Assembly: GCF_004348685.1 (NCBI RefSeq)
Contig: NZ_SMKO01000049.1
Coordinates: forward strand, 1-51,874
Length of the DNA: 51,874 nt
Direction: 5' to 3'
DNA from: Nonomuraea deserti
GTDB taxonomy: Bacteria > Actinomycetota > Actinomycetes > Streptosporangiales > Streptosporangiaceae
The notes beneath the pieces are model-generated. The model did no database searches and had not been told where the DNA came from. It saw only the letters and a program-made list of their open reading frames with translations. The position numbers and the translations under genes are program-made. Every line of letters begins with the position of its first letter. Within the stretch, counting starts at the first letter, position 1. Of the stretch, positions 24,877-31,928 are shown piece by piece.

Positions 24877-26235
24877 TCACTTCCGCACCACCCCGCCGAA
24901 GTGTTCCAGCGCCCTGGCCAGCTCCGGCTCGTGCACCTCGGTCAGCGGCACGCCCGCCACCGCCGCCGCCCACGCCTGCCGGATGCTGGTGATCCCGGCC
25001 GCGGGCCCGTCCGGGTGGCCGAGCACGCCGCCTCCCGCCAGGACGAGCAGGTCGCTGGTGCCGGTGCGGTCCAGGGTGACCGGCGCGGTGCCGGCCCACT
25101 GCGCGGACGACAACACGGGCAGGCACGGGAAGCCGCCGAGCAGCGGTTCGCGCACCGCCGCCACCGTCCGCTGCACGTCGTCGTCGGTGACGTAGAACTT
25201 GCTGTGGAACCCGCCGCAGTGCAGGTGGTCGACCCCGGCCAGGCGGGCCAGCTTCTGGTAGGCGACGTGCGCGATGCCGATCCCCGGGTGGCGGAACAGG
25301 GCTCCGGTGCCGGTGACGTGCCCGTGGATCGGCACGCGGGAGTGCCGGCGCAACATCGCGACCGCCGGGAGGCCCACGACGTTCAGGTTGACCATGACGC
25401 AGGTGCCCCCGGCTGCCACGACGAGGTCATGATTGGCGAGCATCCGGTCGGGTTCGTCGCTGATGTTGAACGCGTACATCGGCCGCCGCCCGGTCCGCCG
25501 TTCGACCTCGTCGAGCGCGCCCGTGACCGCGCGCACCCGCTGCGGCAGCGGCGCGGGCGGGCAGTCGCCGTTCACCTCGTCGTCCTTGACGAAGTCGGCC
25601 CCGGACAGCCCGAGTTCCAGCACCAGGTCCACGTAGTCGGAAGGGCGCAGCCCGACGTTGGGCTTGACGATGGTGCCGATCAGCACCCCGCCGGGACGCC
25701 CCACCAGCCGCCGCGTGCCCTCCACCGCGAAGCGGGCGGGCAGGTACGCCTCCCCGAAGGCCGCCGGCAGGTCGAGGTCGACCAGCTTCAGCCCGGCCAG
25801 CTCGCGTAGCTCGAACAGGTTGCCGGCGACCACGGGGAGCAGGTTCGTGAGCGACGGCCCCGTATTGGCCAGCGGGAACCCGATCCGCACCAGGCCCGCC
25901 GTGAGCGGCCCGTCACCGGCCGCGCCCGGCAGGGCCTCGGCGACCGGCGCGGGGATCTCGGTCATGCCGAGCACCACCGCGCCGTGCCGGGCGCGCAGTT
26001 CGTCGGTCTCCCCCGCGACGCTGACGAACGTTCCGGTGCTCTGCTCTCCTGCGATCGCGCTCACCGCCTGCTCGAGCGGCAGGCGGGTGAGCACGTGGTA
26101 CGTGGCGACGGTCAGCTCGCGCCCCGCCCCGCGCGAGGCGGCCGGCTCGGGCCCGGAAACAAGCGAGGCGGCCGGCTCGGGCCCGGCCCCCCGCGGGGCG
26201 GCCGGTACGTGCTCCGCTCCCGGCGAGGTGGTCAT
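24877..26235 (-). CDS. RuBisCO-like protein (form IV)
   Basis: 452 residues. After a low-complexity N-terminal extension of about 40 residues, the RuBisCO large-subunit fold follows. The active-site lysine motif is K191 in GTIVKPNVGL; the carbamate-lysine/metal motif is ADFVKDDE with K217, D219 and E220. A His-rich HGHVTGTG segment lies at 304-311, then HCGGFHSKF with K346, and the phosphate loop LAGGGVLGHPDGPAAG. The loop-6 and substrate regions differ from true RuBisCO, so CO2 fixation is unlikely. Form IV members act as sugar-phosphate isomerases, decarboxylases or transcarboxylases; in D-apionate degradation they act on 3-oxo-isoapionate 4-phosphate. Placement between a DUF1537 kinase and a racemase-family gene favours that type of chemistry. 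ATG 26235 overlaps the upstream stop. Confidence 0.93.
   Translation of the reverse strand: MTTSPGAEHVPAAPRGAGPEPAASLVSGPEPAASRGAGRELTVATYHVLTRLPLEQAVSAIAGEQSTGTFVSVAGETDELRARHGAVVLGMTEIPAPVAEALPGAAGDGPLTAGLVRIGFPLANTGPSLTNLLPVVAGNLFELRELAGLKLVDLDLPAAFGEAYLPARFAVEGTRRLVGRPGGVLIGTIVKPNVGLRPSDYVDLVLELGLSGADFVKDDEVNGDCPPAPLPQRVRAVTGALDEVERRTGRRPMYAFNISDEPDRMLANHDLVVAAGGTCVMVNLNVVGLPAVAMLRRHSRVPIHGHVTGTGALFRHPGIGIAHVAYQKLARLAGVDHLHCGGFHSKFYVTDDDVQRTVAAVREPLLGGFPCLPVLSSAQWAGTAPVTLDRTGTSDLLVLAGGGVLGHPDGPAAGITSIRQAWAAAVAGVPLTEVHEPELARALEHFGGVVRK
26133..26186. repeat. 30-bp period direct repeat in the RuBisCO-like gene N-terminus
   Basis: A 24-bp unit at 26133-26156 is repeated exactly at 26163-26186. 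On the minus strand it encodes two GPEPAAS-type repeats (residues about 18-38) in front of the folded domain. Confidence 0.8.
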
Positions 26236-26894
26236 CGGCCCGCCCGCTCGCCCAGGATCTCCCGGGCCAGGTGTTCCATGGCGAGCGGCGGGCTGGCCAG
26301 GATCGGCGCCGTCGCCGGCACCGTGCCGGCGACGCGGGCCATCGACGCCTGGGCCAGCACGACCACGTCGACGTCCCCGCTGAGCTCGCTCAGGGCCTGC
26401 GCCACGCGCGCGTCGTGGGTGGCGGCGTCGCCGCTCATCAGCGCCTCGAACGCGCCCTCGCACACCCTGGCGGTCAGCTCGATCTCCCTGCCGGCCGCGG
26501 CGGCGCGCCGGCGTACCAGGTCGGCGGTGGGTTCGAGGGTGGTGTTCAGGGTGGCGAGCACGCCGATCCGGCGGCCGAGCGCGACGGCGCGGTCGGCCAT
26601 CGGGCGGTCCACCCGCGTCACCGGCACGCCGGTCAGCGGCTCGGCGGCCTCGACGGCGGCGCCGATGGAGGAGCAGGTCACCAGGATGTGATCGGCCCCC
26701 GCGGCCTCGGCGGAGCCGACGTGACCGGCGACGCGACGCGCGGTCGGGGGTGTGAGGCGGCCCGCGGCGATGGTGTCCTTGATCAGGCTGTCGTCCACGA
26801 TGTTGAACGTGCCGACGCCGGGCAGGTGCTCGGCGCACAGCTTCGCGAACACGTCGACCAGCGTCGCCGAGGTGTGGATCAGTCCCAGCCTCAT
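26232..26894 (-). CDS. Aspartate/glutamate racemase-family protein
   Basis: 220 residues. The first catalytic Cys is present (C74 in ILVTCSSIGAA). At the second Cys position the sequence is VVLAQASMARV with Ala183, so the two-cysteine racemisation mechanism is not complete. The protein may be a decarboxylase- or hydrolase-like member of the superfamily, or act on another acid. First gene of the minus-strand operon (racemase-like, RuBisCO-like, kinase, probably SDR), with an ATGA overlap into the next gene. The operator for the FadR-like regulator lies between it and that divergent gene. Confidence 0.85.
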   Translation of the reverse strand: MRLGLIHTSATLVDVFAKLCAEHLPGVGTFNIVDDSLIKDTIAAGRLTPPTARRVAGHVGSAEAAGADHILVTCSSIGAAVEAAEPLTGVPVTRVDRPMADRAVALGRRIGVLATLNTTLEPTADLVRRRAAAAGREIELTARVCEGAFEALMSGDAATHDARVAQALSELSGDVDVVVLAQASMARVAGTVPATAPILASPPLAMEHLAREILGERAGR

Positions 26895-27071
26895 GGTCTC
26901 TCCATCCGGGGGTCGGTGAGCTGTCGCTCGAGGTCGTGGCGGCGGCGCCCGCGCGGAGGTCGCGGACCTGCGGGGCGCCGGACAGGGGGTCGGCGGCGGT
27001 GGCGGTCATCTCGGGCGACTGGTCGTGCCACTCCCAGGAAACGTACTACCGAGATCGCGGATTGTTAAGAG

Positions 27072-27109
27072 CCTTCATCGGATGAAGTGCAAACATCATC
27101 CGATGAAGG
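27072..27109. promoter_or_regulatory. Operator for the FadR/GntR-type regulator
   Basis: The perfect 14-bp inverted repeat CCTTCATCGGATGA (27072-27085) and TCATCCGATGAAGG (27096-27109) has a 10-nt spacer. Each arm is itself palindromic around TTCATC-S-GATGAA, so two dimer sites 21 bp apart (two helical turns) are possible. It sits between the divergent racemase-like and GntR genes. Identity of the binding protein is inferred from position. Confidence 0.8.
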
Positions 27110-27148
27110 TCTAGGAAAAGGCGCGCGCTCGGGGTACCTTGCGGAACC

Positions 27149-27862
27149 GTGGCAACAGATCCCCAGCCGGACGCGGCCCGGCACGTCCAGGTCGTCCAGG
27201 CACTCGGCGCCCAGATCGTCGGAGGCGCGCTGGCGCCCGGCACGTCCATCCCCATCGAGGAGGAGCTGGTCGGCGAGCTCGGCGTGGGCCGGTCCGCCGT
27301 CCGGGAGGGCGTGAAGGTGCTGGCCGGCAAGGGCCTGCTGGAGACCAGGAGGAGCGCGGGCACCATCGTGCGCCCCCGCGAGTCCTGGAACCTGCTCGAC
27401 GCCGACGTCCTGAGCTGGCGGTTCGTGCCCGAGCCGCGGCCCGGCGACATCCAGGTGCTGGCCGACCTGCGGGTCGCGCTGGAGCCCGGGGCGGCGCGGG
27501 TGGCGGCCGAGCGGGCGGACGCGGCGGCCGTCCGGCGCATCGACGAGGCACTGGCCGCGCTCTACGCCACCGCCGACGACCCCGAGCCGTTCATCGAGGC
27601 CGACCTGGCCTTCCACAAGGCGGTGTTCGCCGCGGCGGGCAACGACCTGCTGCTCTACATCTACGACATGATCAGCATCGCCCTGCGGTCCGTGCGCCAG
27701 GTGCACACCCGCTCGGTCACCCACAACAAGGAGACGCTGCCCGGCCACGAGCGGGTGGCCGTGGCGATCAGGCGCCACCACCACCGCAAGGCCGAGGAAG
27801 CGATGCGCGAGGTGGTCGAGGTCGCCCGCGCCGACGCCGAGCAGCACGTCCGCCTCTGCTGA
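27149..27862 (+). CDS. FadR-subfamily GntR transcriptional regulator
   Basis: 237 residues from GTG 27149. The winged helix has GVGRSAVREGVKVLAGKGLL at about 50-70. The FCD effector domain keeps the metal-binding pattern (FIEADLAFHKAVFAAAGND, with Asp and His, and a later His in RHHHRKAEEAM). FCD regulators of this kind usually sense carboxylic acids or sugar acids through a bound metal. It is divergent from the RuBisCO-like operon and co-directional with the CoA-linked operon, so it is well placed to control both. It is different from the IS630-HTH/GntR fusion at 36545. Confidence 0.9.
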   Translation: MATDPQPDAARHVQVVQALGAQIVGGALAPGTSIPIEEELVGELGVGRSAVREGVKVLAGKGLLETRRSAGTIVRPRESWNLLDADVLSWRFVPEPRPGDIQVLADLRVALEPGAARVAAERADAAAVRRIDEALAALYATADDPEPFIEADLAFHKAVFAAAGNDLLLYIYDMISIALRSVRQVHTRSVTHNKETLPGHERVAVAIRRHHHRKAEEAMREVVEVARADAEQHVRLC

Positions 27863-27871
27863 AGACCCACT

Positions 27872-28220
27872 GAATTGACATCCTCCCGGTCCTGAAGCTG
27901 GAAAACCGGGATTCCAGCCGTCGCCGACTGGCCTTCCTGCTTCACCGCCGGTCGCCCGCCCGAGAAAGGGAACTCTCGTTGAGGTCTTACACCAGCTCCA
28001 CAGGCGTTTCACCTCTCCGCAAGCCCTGCGGCGAGGCTGCTTTTGATCGTTCGTCCGGTGGCTTGGTTATCGCCACCGTCGAACACGCTACCGAACCGTG
28101 CGGTGTCGTGCGGCGTTTCAACGCCGGTTCGCCTGGCGGCGAATCGGCTACCCCTGTCCTGCTCCGCAGGGGTCCGATTCCTCCCCCGCCTGAAGGCGGA
28201 GGTCTCCTCGGAGGCATTTG
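27872..28220 (+). ncRNA. Structured RNA resembling an orphan HEARO/omega RNA, ending at the crotonase start
   Basis: There is no coding pattern over about 350 nt, but many consecutive hairpins. These are CCCGGT/ACCGGG (27885/27905), CGAGA/TCTCG (27961/27974), CCTC-CCGCA/TGCGG-GAGG (28012-28036), CGGTGGC/GCCACCG (28056/28072), CGGCGT/ACGCCG (28111/28121), TTCGCC/GGCGAA (28128/28138), ACCCCTG/CAGGGGT (28150/28167) and CCGCC-TGAA-GGCGG (28186-28199). The opening GAATTGACATCCTCCCG, and a 3' end with a TGAA-capped GC hairpin feeding into a Shine-Dalgarno and start codon, resemble the guide RNAs that precede IscB (HEARO) or accompany TnpB. No nuclease gene follows. Instead the final GGAGG (28210-28214) serves the crotonase gene. 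The family name is from memory and uncertain; the structured nature is seen directly. Confidence 0.6.
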
Positions 28221-28997
28221 ATGAGCGAACAAGTGCACGTTCACCTCGACGTCGACGGCCCCGTGGCCGTCGTCACCCTGAACAGACCCGCCAAGCTCAA
28301 CGCCATCACCCCCGACATGGCCGCCGCCCTGCGCGCCGGCCTGGACCGGATCGACTCCGACCCGGCCGTACGGGTGGCCGTGCTCACCGGCGCGGGCGAG
28401 CGCTCGTTCTGCGTCGGCAGCGACATCGGCGAGCTCGACGCCTACGCGACGCCGTGGGAGTTCCGCAACCGCGGCGACTACGGCGACGCCGTACGCGCCC
28501 TGCGCAAGCCGATCATCGCGGCCGTCAACGGCTACGCCTACGGCGGCGGCCTGGAACTGGCCCTGGCCTGCGACATCCGGCTGGCCGCCGACACCGCGAC
28601 GTTCGCCGCGCCCGAGATCAAGCTGGGCTGGATCGGCGGCAGCGGGCAGTCGGCGCTGCTCGCCCACGCCGTCGGCCCGGGCAACGCGGCCACCATGCTG
28701 CTCACGGGCGACCCGATCGACGCCGCCCGCGCCCTGCGGTGGGGCCTGGTCACCGAACTCCACCCGAGGGAGGAGCTGCTGCCGGCCGCGCTGGAGCTGG
28801 CCGGCCGGATCGCGGCCCGGCCGCCGATCGCCGCGCAGACGGCCAAGGCCAACCTCAGGGCGGCCTACTCGATGCCGCTGGAGCAGGCCATCCAGTACGA
28901 GCGCGACCTGCAGACCGTCTGCTTCGCCACCGCCGACGCGGCCGAGGGCATGGCCGCCTACGCCGAGCGGCGCGAGCCCGTGTTCGAGGGGCGCTGA
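28221..28997 (+). CDS. Enoyl-CoA hydratase/isomerase family protein (crotonase)
   Basis: 258 residues. The oxyanion-hole segment FCVGSDIGELD and GYAYGGGLELALACDI are present. Both glutamates used by hydratases are in place (E112 in GGGLELA and E132 in AAPEIKLG), so hydration or dehydration of an enoyl-CoA is possible. ATG 28221 follows GGAGG at the 3' end of the structured RNA. First gene of a compact five-gene operon with a CoA-transferase, a signal-less binding protein, an SDR and an epimerase-like protein. In this sugar-acid context it probably acts on a hydroxylated acyl-CoA made by the next gene product. Confidence 0.92.
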   Translation: MSEQVHVHLDVDGPVAVVTLNRPAKLNAITPDMAAALRAGLDRIDSDPAVRVAVLTGAGERSFCVGSDIGELDAYATPWEFRNRGDYGDAVRALRKPIIAAVNGYAYGGGLELALACDIRLAADTATFAAPEIKLGWIGGSGQSALLAHAVGPGNAATMLLTGDPIDAARALRWGLVTELHPREELLPAALELAGRIAARPPIAAQTAKANLRAAYSMPLEQAIQYERDLQTVCFATADAAEGMAAYAERREPVFEGR

Positions 28998-30187
28998 TGG
29001 GCGTTCTCGACGGTTACCGCGTGGTCGACCTGTCCATCGCGATGGCGGGGCCGCTGGCCGCCATGCGGCTGGGCGACCTGGGCGCCGACGTGGTCAAGGT
29101 GGAGCCGGTGAGCGGCGAGTGGCAGCGGCACGCCCCGGCGGGTGGGGCGACGGGCAACCGGGTGAACGCGTCGTTCCTGTCGCTCAACCGCAACAAGCGC
29201 AGCCTGGCCGTGAACCTGAAGGCGGACGAGGGCCGGGCCATCGTGCACAGGCTGGCCGCGACGGCCGACGTGTTCCTGCAGAACTACCGTCCCGGCGTGG
29301 CCGAGCGGCTCGGCATGGACCACACCACGATCAGCGGGCTCAACCCCCGCATCGTGTACGTCTCCATGTCCGGCTACGGCGAGAGCGGGCCGTACATGTC
29401 GCGGCCTGGCCAGGACCTGCTGCTGCAGGCCATGAGCGGCGCCATGCTGAGCACCGGCCGCGAGGGCGACCCGCCGGCCCCCGCGGGCACGTACGCCATC
29501 GACGCCATCACCGCCTACAGCGCCTTCGAGGGCGCGCTCGCCGCGCTGCTGCACCGCGAGCGCACCGGAGAGGGCCAGCGGGTGAGCGTCAACATGCTGG
29601 ACGCGGCCGTCGCCGTGCAGATGCAGGAACTGTCGGTCTTCACGGTCGGCGGGGTGCCGCAGCGCCGCGGCAGCGAACCGCACGGCCACACCTACATCCG
29701 CGCGCCCTACGGCGTGTTCGCCACCAAGGACGGCTATCTCGCGCTCGGCATGCCCCGGCTCGACGTGCTGGCCGTCGCCCTCGACCTGCCCGAGCTCGCG
29801 GGCATGGACGGCGACGCCGACGGCCACACCAGGCGCGACGAGATCACCGCGATCGTGGCCCGCCGCCTGCCCGACCGCACGACCGCCGAGTGGCTGGAGA
29901 TCTGCGCCCGCCACGACCTGTGGGCCGGCCCGGTGTACGGCTACGCCGACCTGGTGGCCGACCCGCAGGTCAGGCACAACGGCTCGTTCGTCACCTACGA
30001 CCACCGCACCGAGGGCACGGTGACCACGCCCGGCTTCCCCTACGGCTTCAGCGCCACCCCTCCCGAGGTGCGCAGGGGCGCGCCGCTGGTGGGCGAGCAC
30101 ACCAGAGAGCTGCTCGACGAGCTCGGCTACCCGCCGGAGCGCACGGCCGAGCTGGTGGCGGAGGGCGTGCTGGCATGCGAGGACTGA
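28997..30187 (+). CDS. CaiB/BaiF family CoA-transferase (class III)
   Basis: 396 residues starting one base inside the crotonase stop. The family pattern is clear: MAGPLAAMRLGDLGADVVKV at the N-terminus, RNKRSLAVNLK, and the catalytic Asp140 in PGQDLLLQAMSG. Then comes VNMLDAAVAVQMQE, and the C-terminal FPYGFSATPPEVRRGAPLVG. These enzymes move CoA from an acyl-CoA (often succinyl-, formyl- or acetyl-CoA) to a carboxylic acid. With fucose/apionate-type genes around, the acceptor may be a sugar acid or deoxy-keto acid; that would be unusual and is inference. Confidence 0.93.
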   Translation: MGVLDGYRVVDLSIAMAGPLAAMRLGDLGADVVKVEPVSGEWQRHAPAGGATGNRVNASFLSLNRNKRSLAVNLKADEGRAIVHRLAATADVFLQNYRPGVAERLGMDHTTISGLNPRIVYVSMSGYGESGPYMSRPGQDLLLQAMSGAMLSTGREGDPPAPAGTYAIDAITAYSAFEGALAALLHRERTGEGQRVSVNMLDAAVAVQMQELSVFTVGGVPQRRGSEPHGHTYIRAPYGVFATKDGYLALGMPRLDVLAVALDLPELAGMDGDADGHTRRDEITAIVARRLPDRTTAEWLEICARHDLWAGPVYGYADLVADPQVRHNGSFVTYDHRTEGTVTTPGFPYGFSATPPEVRRGAPLVGEHTRELLDELGYPPERTAELVAEGVLACED

Positions 30188-31230
30188 CCTGGGACCATCC
30201 GAGGGGGTACGCCCCGCTGGACGAGCTGACCCGGCTCGACCTGGCCGGCTCGAACCCGTACGGGGGCGTGCCCGAGCCGATCGTGTGGGACCGGCAGCCG
30301 CTCGAAGGTTTCGAGTCGGAGCCGATCGCGCGGCTCTGCGAGACGTACGACGTGCTCGTCATCGACCATCCGGGGCTGGGCGCGGCGGTGGACGCGCTGG
30401 TGCCGATGGAGGAGCTGTTCGAGCCGGACGAGCTGGCGGGCCTGCGGGCCGGCACGGCGGGGCGCTGCTTCGACAGCTACCACCTGGACGGGCGCCAGTG
30501 GGCGCTGCCGCTCGACGCGGCCACCCAGGTGGCGGCGGCCAGGCCCGGCGTGCAGGTGCCGGCGGAGTGGACGGAGATGGCGGAGTTCGCCCGGGGCACG
30601 CGGATGGCGTTGTGCCTGGGCGGGCCGCACGCGTTCCTCATGTTCTGCGCGCTCTGCTCGGGCGACTTCCTGGACGAGGAGGCCGGGGTGAGGGCGCTGG
30701 AGCTGATGGCGGAGCTGCTGGCGGCCGCGGAGCCCGAGCTGTCGCTGCGCAACCCGATCGGCGTGCTCGACGCGATGGCGGCGGGCGAGACCGACTGCTG
30801 CCCCTTGCTGTACGGCTACGCCGCCTACCCCCTGTCCTTCTCCGACGCCCCCGCCTGGCCGGGCCGGCCGCCGGGCAGCGTGCTCGGCGGCACCGGGCTG
30901 GCCGTCTCCAGGCGGCGCGCCGGCACGATCCGCGAGGCGGTCCGCGCCCACCTGCGCCGCCTGCTGTCGGAGCCGGTGCAGGCGGGGTTGTTCCCCGCCA
31001 CCGGCGGGCAGCCCGCGGCCCGCGCCGCGTGGGAGACCGCCGGGGAGGGCAACGGCTTCTACCGCGACACCCGGGCCACCTTGGAGGCCGCCTGGATCAG
31101 GCCGCGCTTCCCCGGCTACATCGCCCTGCAGGAGAGGTCGTCCGCGCTGATCCGCGACGGGCTGCTCGCCCGCGTCCCGGCCCGCGACCTGCTCAAGGAC
31201 CTGCACCACCACGAATGGAGGAACCCATGA
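30175..31230 (+). CDS. Solute-binding-protein-like protein without signal peptide
   Basis: 351 residues from ATG 30175, overlapping the CoA-transferase by 13 nt. The pattern (VLVIDHPGLGAAVDALVPME, FDSYHLDGRQWALPLDAATQ, VPAEWTEMAEFARG, and the C-terminal TRATLEAAWIRPRFPGYIAL) is that of family 1 carbohydrate-binding proteins of ABC transporters. The N-terminus (MRGLTWDHPRGYAPLDELTR) has no hydrophobic or lipobox segment, and no permease is in this operon. The protein should therefore be cytoplasmic. Possible roles are sequestering or sensing an intermediate, or an enzyme on a binding-protein scaffold. Cys-rich spots (MFCALCSGD, TDCCPLL) are notable. Confidence 0.75.
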   Translation: MRGLTWDHPRGYAPLDELTRLDLAGSNPYGGVPEPIVWDRQPLEGFESEPIARLCETYDVLVIDHPGLGAAVDALVPMEELFEPDELAGLRAGTAGRCFDSYHLDGRQWALPLDAATQVAAARPGVQVPAEWTEMAEFARGTRMALCLGGPHAFLMFCALCSGDFLDEEAGVRALELMAELLAAAEPELSLRNPIGVLDAMAAGETDCCPLLYGYAAYPLSFSDAPAWPGRPPGSVLGGTGLAVSRRRAGTIREAVRAHLRRLLSEPVQAGLFPATGGQPAARAAWETAGEGNGFYRDTRATLEAAWIRPRFPGYIALQERSSALIRDGLLARVPARDLLKDLHHHEWRNP

Positions 31231-31928
31231 CCACGGCGCTCGTCACAGGCGCCGCCGGCGCGCTGGGTCGCGCGATCGTCCGCCGGCTGGCCGCCGACGG
31301 CCACCGGGTGGCGGCACTCGACGTCGACGCCAAGACGCTCGAAGGCACCCTCAACCTGGAGACCGACCTACGTGACCCGGCCGCCGTCGAGGCCGCGTTC
31401 TCCGAGACGGAGGCGCGGCTGGGGCCGGTCGGCATCCTCGTCAACAACGCGGCCGTCTACCCGGCCCGGCCCTTCCTGGAGGTGCCGCTGGCCGAGTACG
31501 ACGACGTGCACGCGGTCAACCAGCGCGCCTACTGGCTGGCCGCCCAGCTCGCGGCCCGCCAGATGGGCGACAGGGGCGGCGCCGTCGTCAACATCGCCTC
31601 CATCACCATGCACGGCGGCTGGTCCGACCTGGCCGCCTACGTCGCCACCAAGGGCGCCGCCGCCTCGCTCACCAGGGCGCTGGCCCGCGAGCTCGGCCCG
31701 AAGGAGATCCGGGTCAACTGCGTCTCGCCCGGCGCGTTCCCGACGGCGGCGGAGAGGATCCATCCGGATCCGGAGGCGTACGACCGGATGGTGCTGGAGC
31801 GGCAGGCGCTCCAGCGGCGCGGCAAGCCGGAGGAGCTGGCGGCCGTGGTGTCGTTCCTGACCGGCCCGGACGCCTCCTTCGTCACGGGCCAGACCATCGA
31901 AGTCAACGGAGGGTGGGTGATGGCATGA
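31227..31928 (+). CDS. SDR-family oxidoreductase, possible sugar dehydrogenase
   Basis: 233 residues from an ATG overlapping the previous stop. Cofactor motif TGAAGALG, NNAA-type segment ILVNNAAVYP, and catalytic Ser and Tyr-Lys (ASITMHGG and AAYVATKGA) make it a classical SDR. SDRs oxidise L-fucose and related sugars to lactones in the non-phosphorylative pathway. The fuconolactonase-like gene and GH95 nearby make that a reasonable guess, but a role on a CoA intermediate is equally possible. It is coupled to the DUF4432 gene by ATGA. Confidence 0.9.
   Translation: MTTALVTGAAGALGRAIVRRLAADGHRVAALDVDAKTLEGTLNLETDLRDPAAVEAAFSETEARLGPVGILVNNAAVYPARPFLEVPLAEYDDVHAVNQRAYWLAAQLAARQMGDRGGAVVNIASITMHGGWSDLAAYVATKGAAASLTRALARELGPKEIRVNCVSPGAFPTAAERIHPDPEAYDRMVLERQALQRRGKPEELAAVVSFLTGPDASFVTGQTIEVNGGWVMA

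Noticed and set aside
24877..26235. Reading the RuBisCO-like protein as true carbon-fixing RuBisCO
   Set aside because: The lysine and KDDE motifs are kept, but loop 6 and substrate-binding segments differ, there is no small-subunit or phosphoribulokinase gene, and the neighbours are acid-sugar enzymes.
27979..28221. Plus-strand frame of 80 codons across the structured region
   Set aside because: Its sequence is dictated by a chain of hairpins and it has no ribosome-binding site; a structured RNA explains it better.
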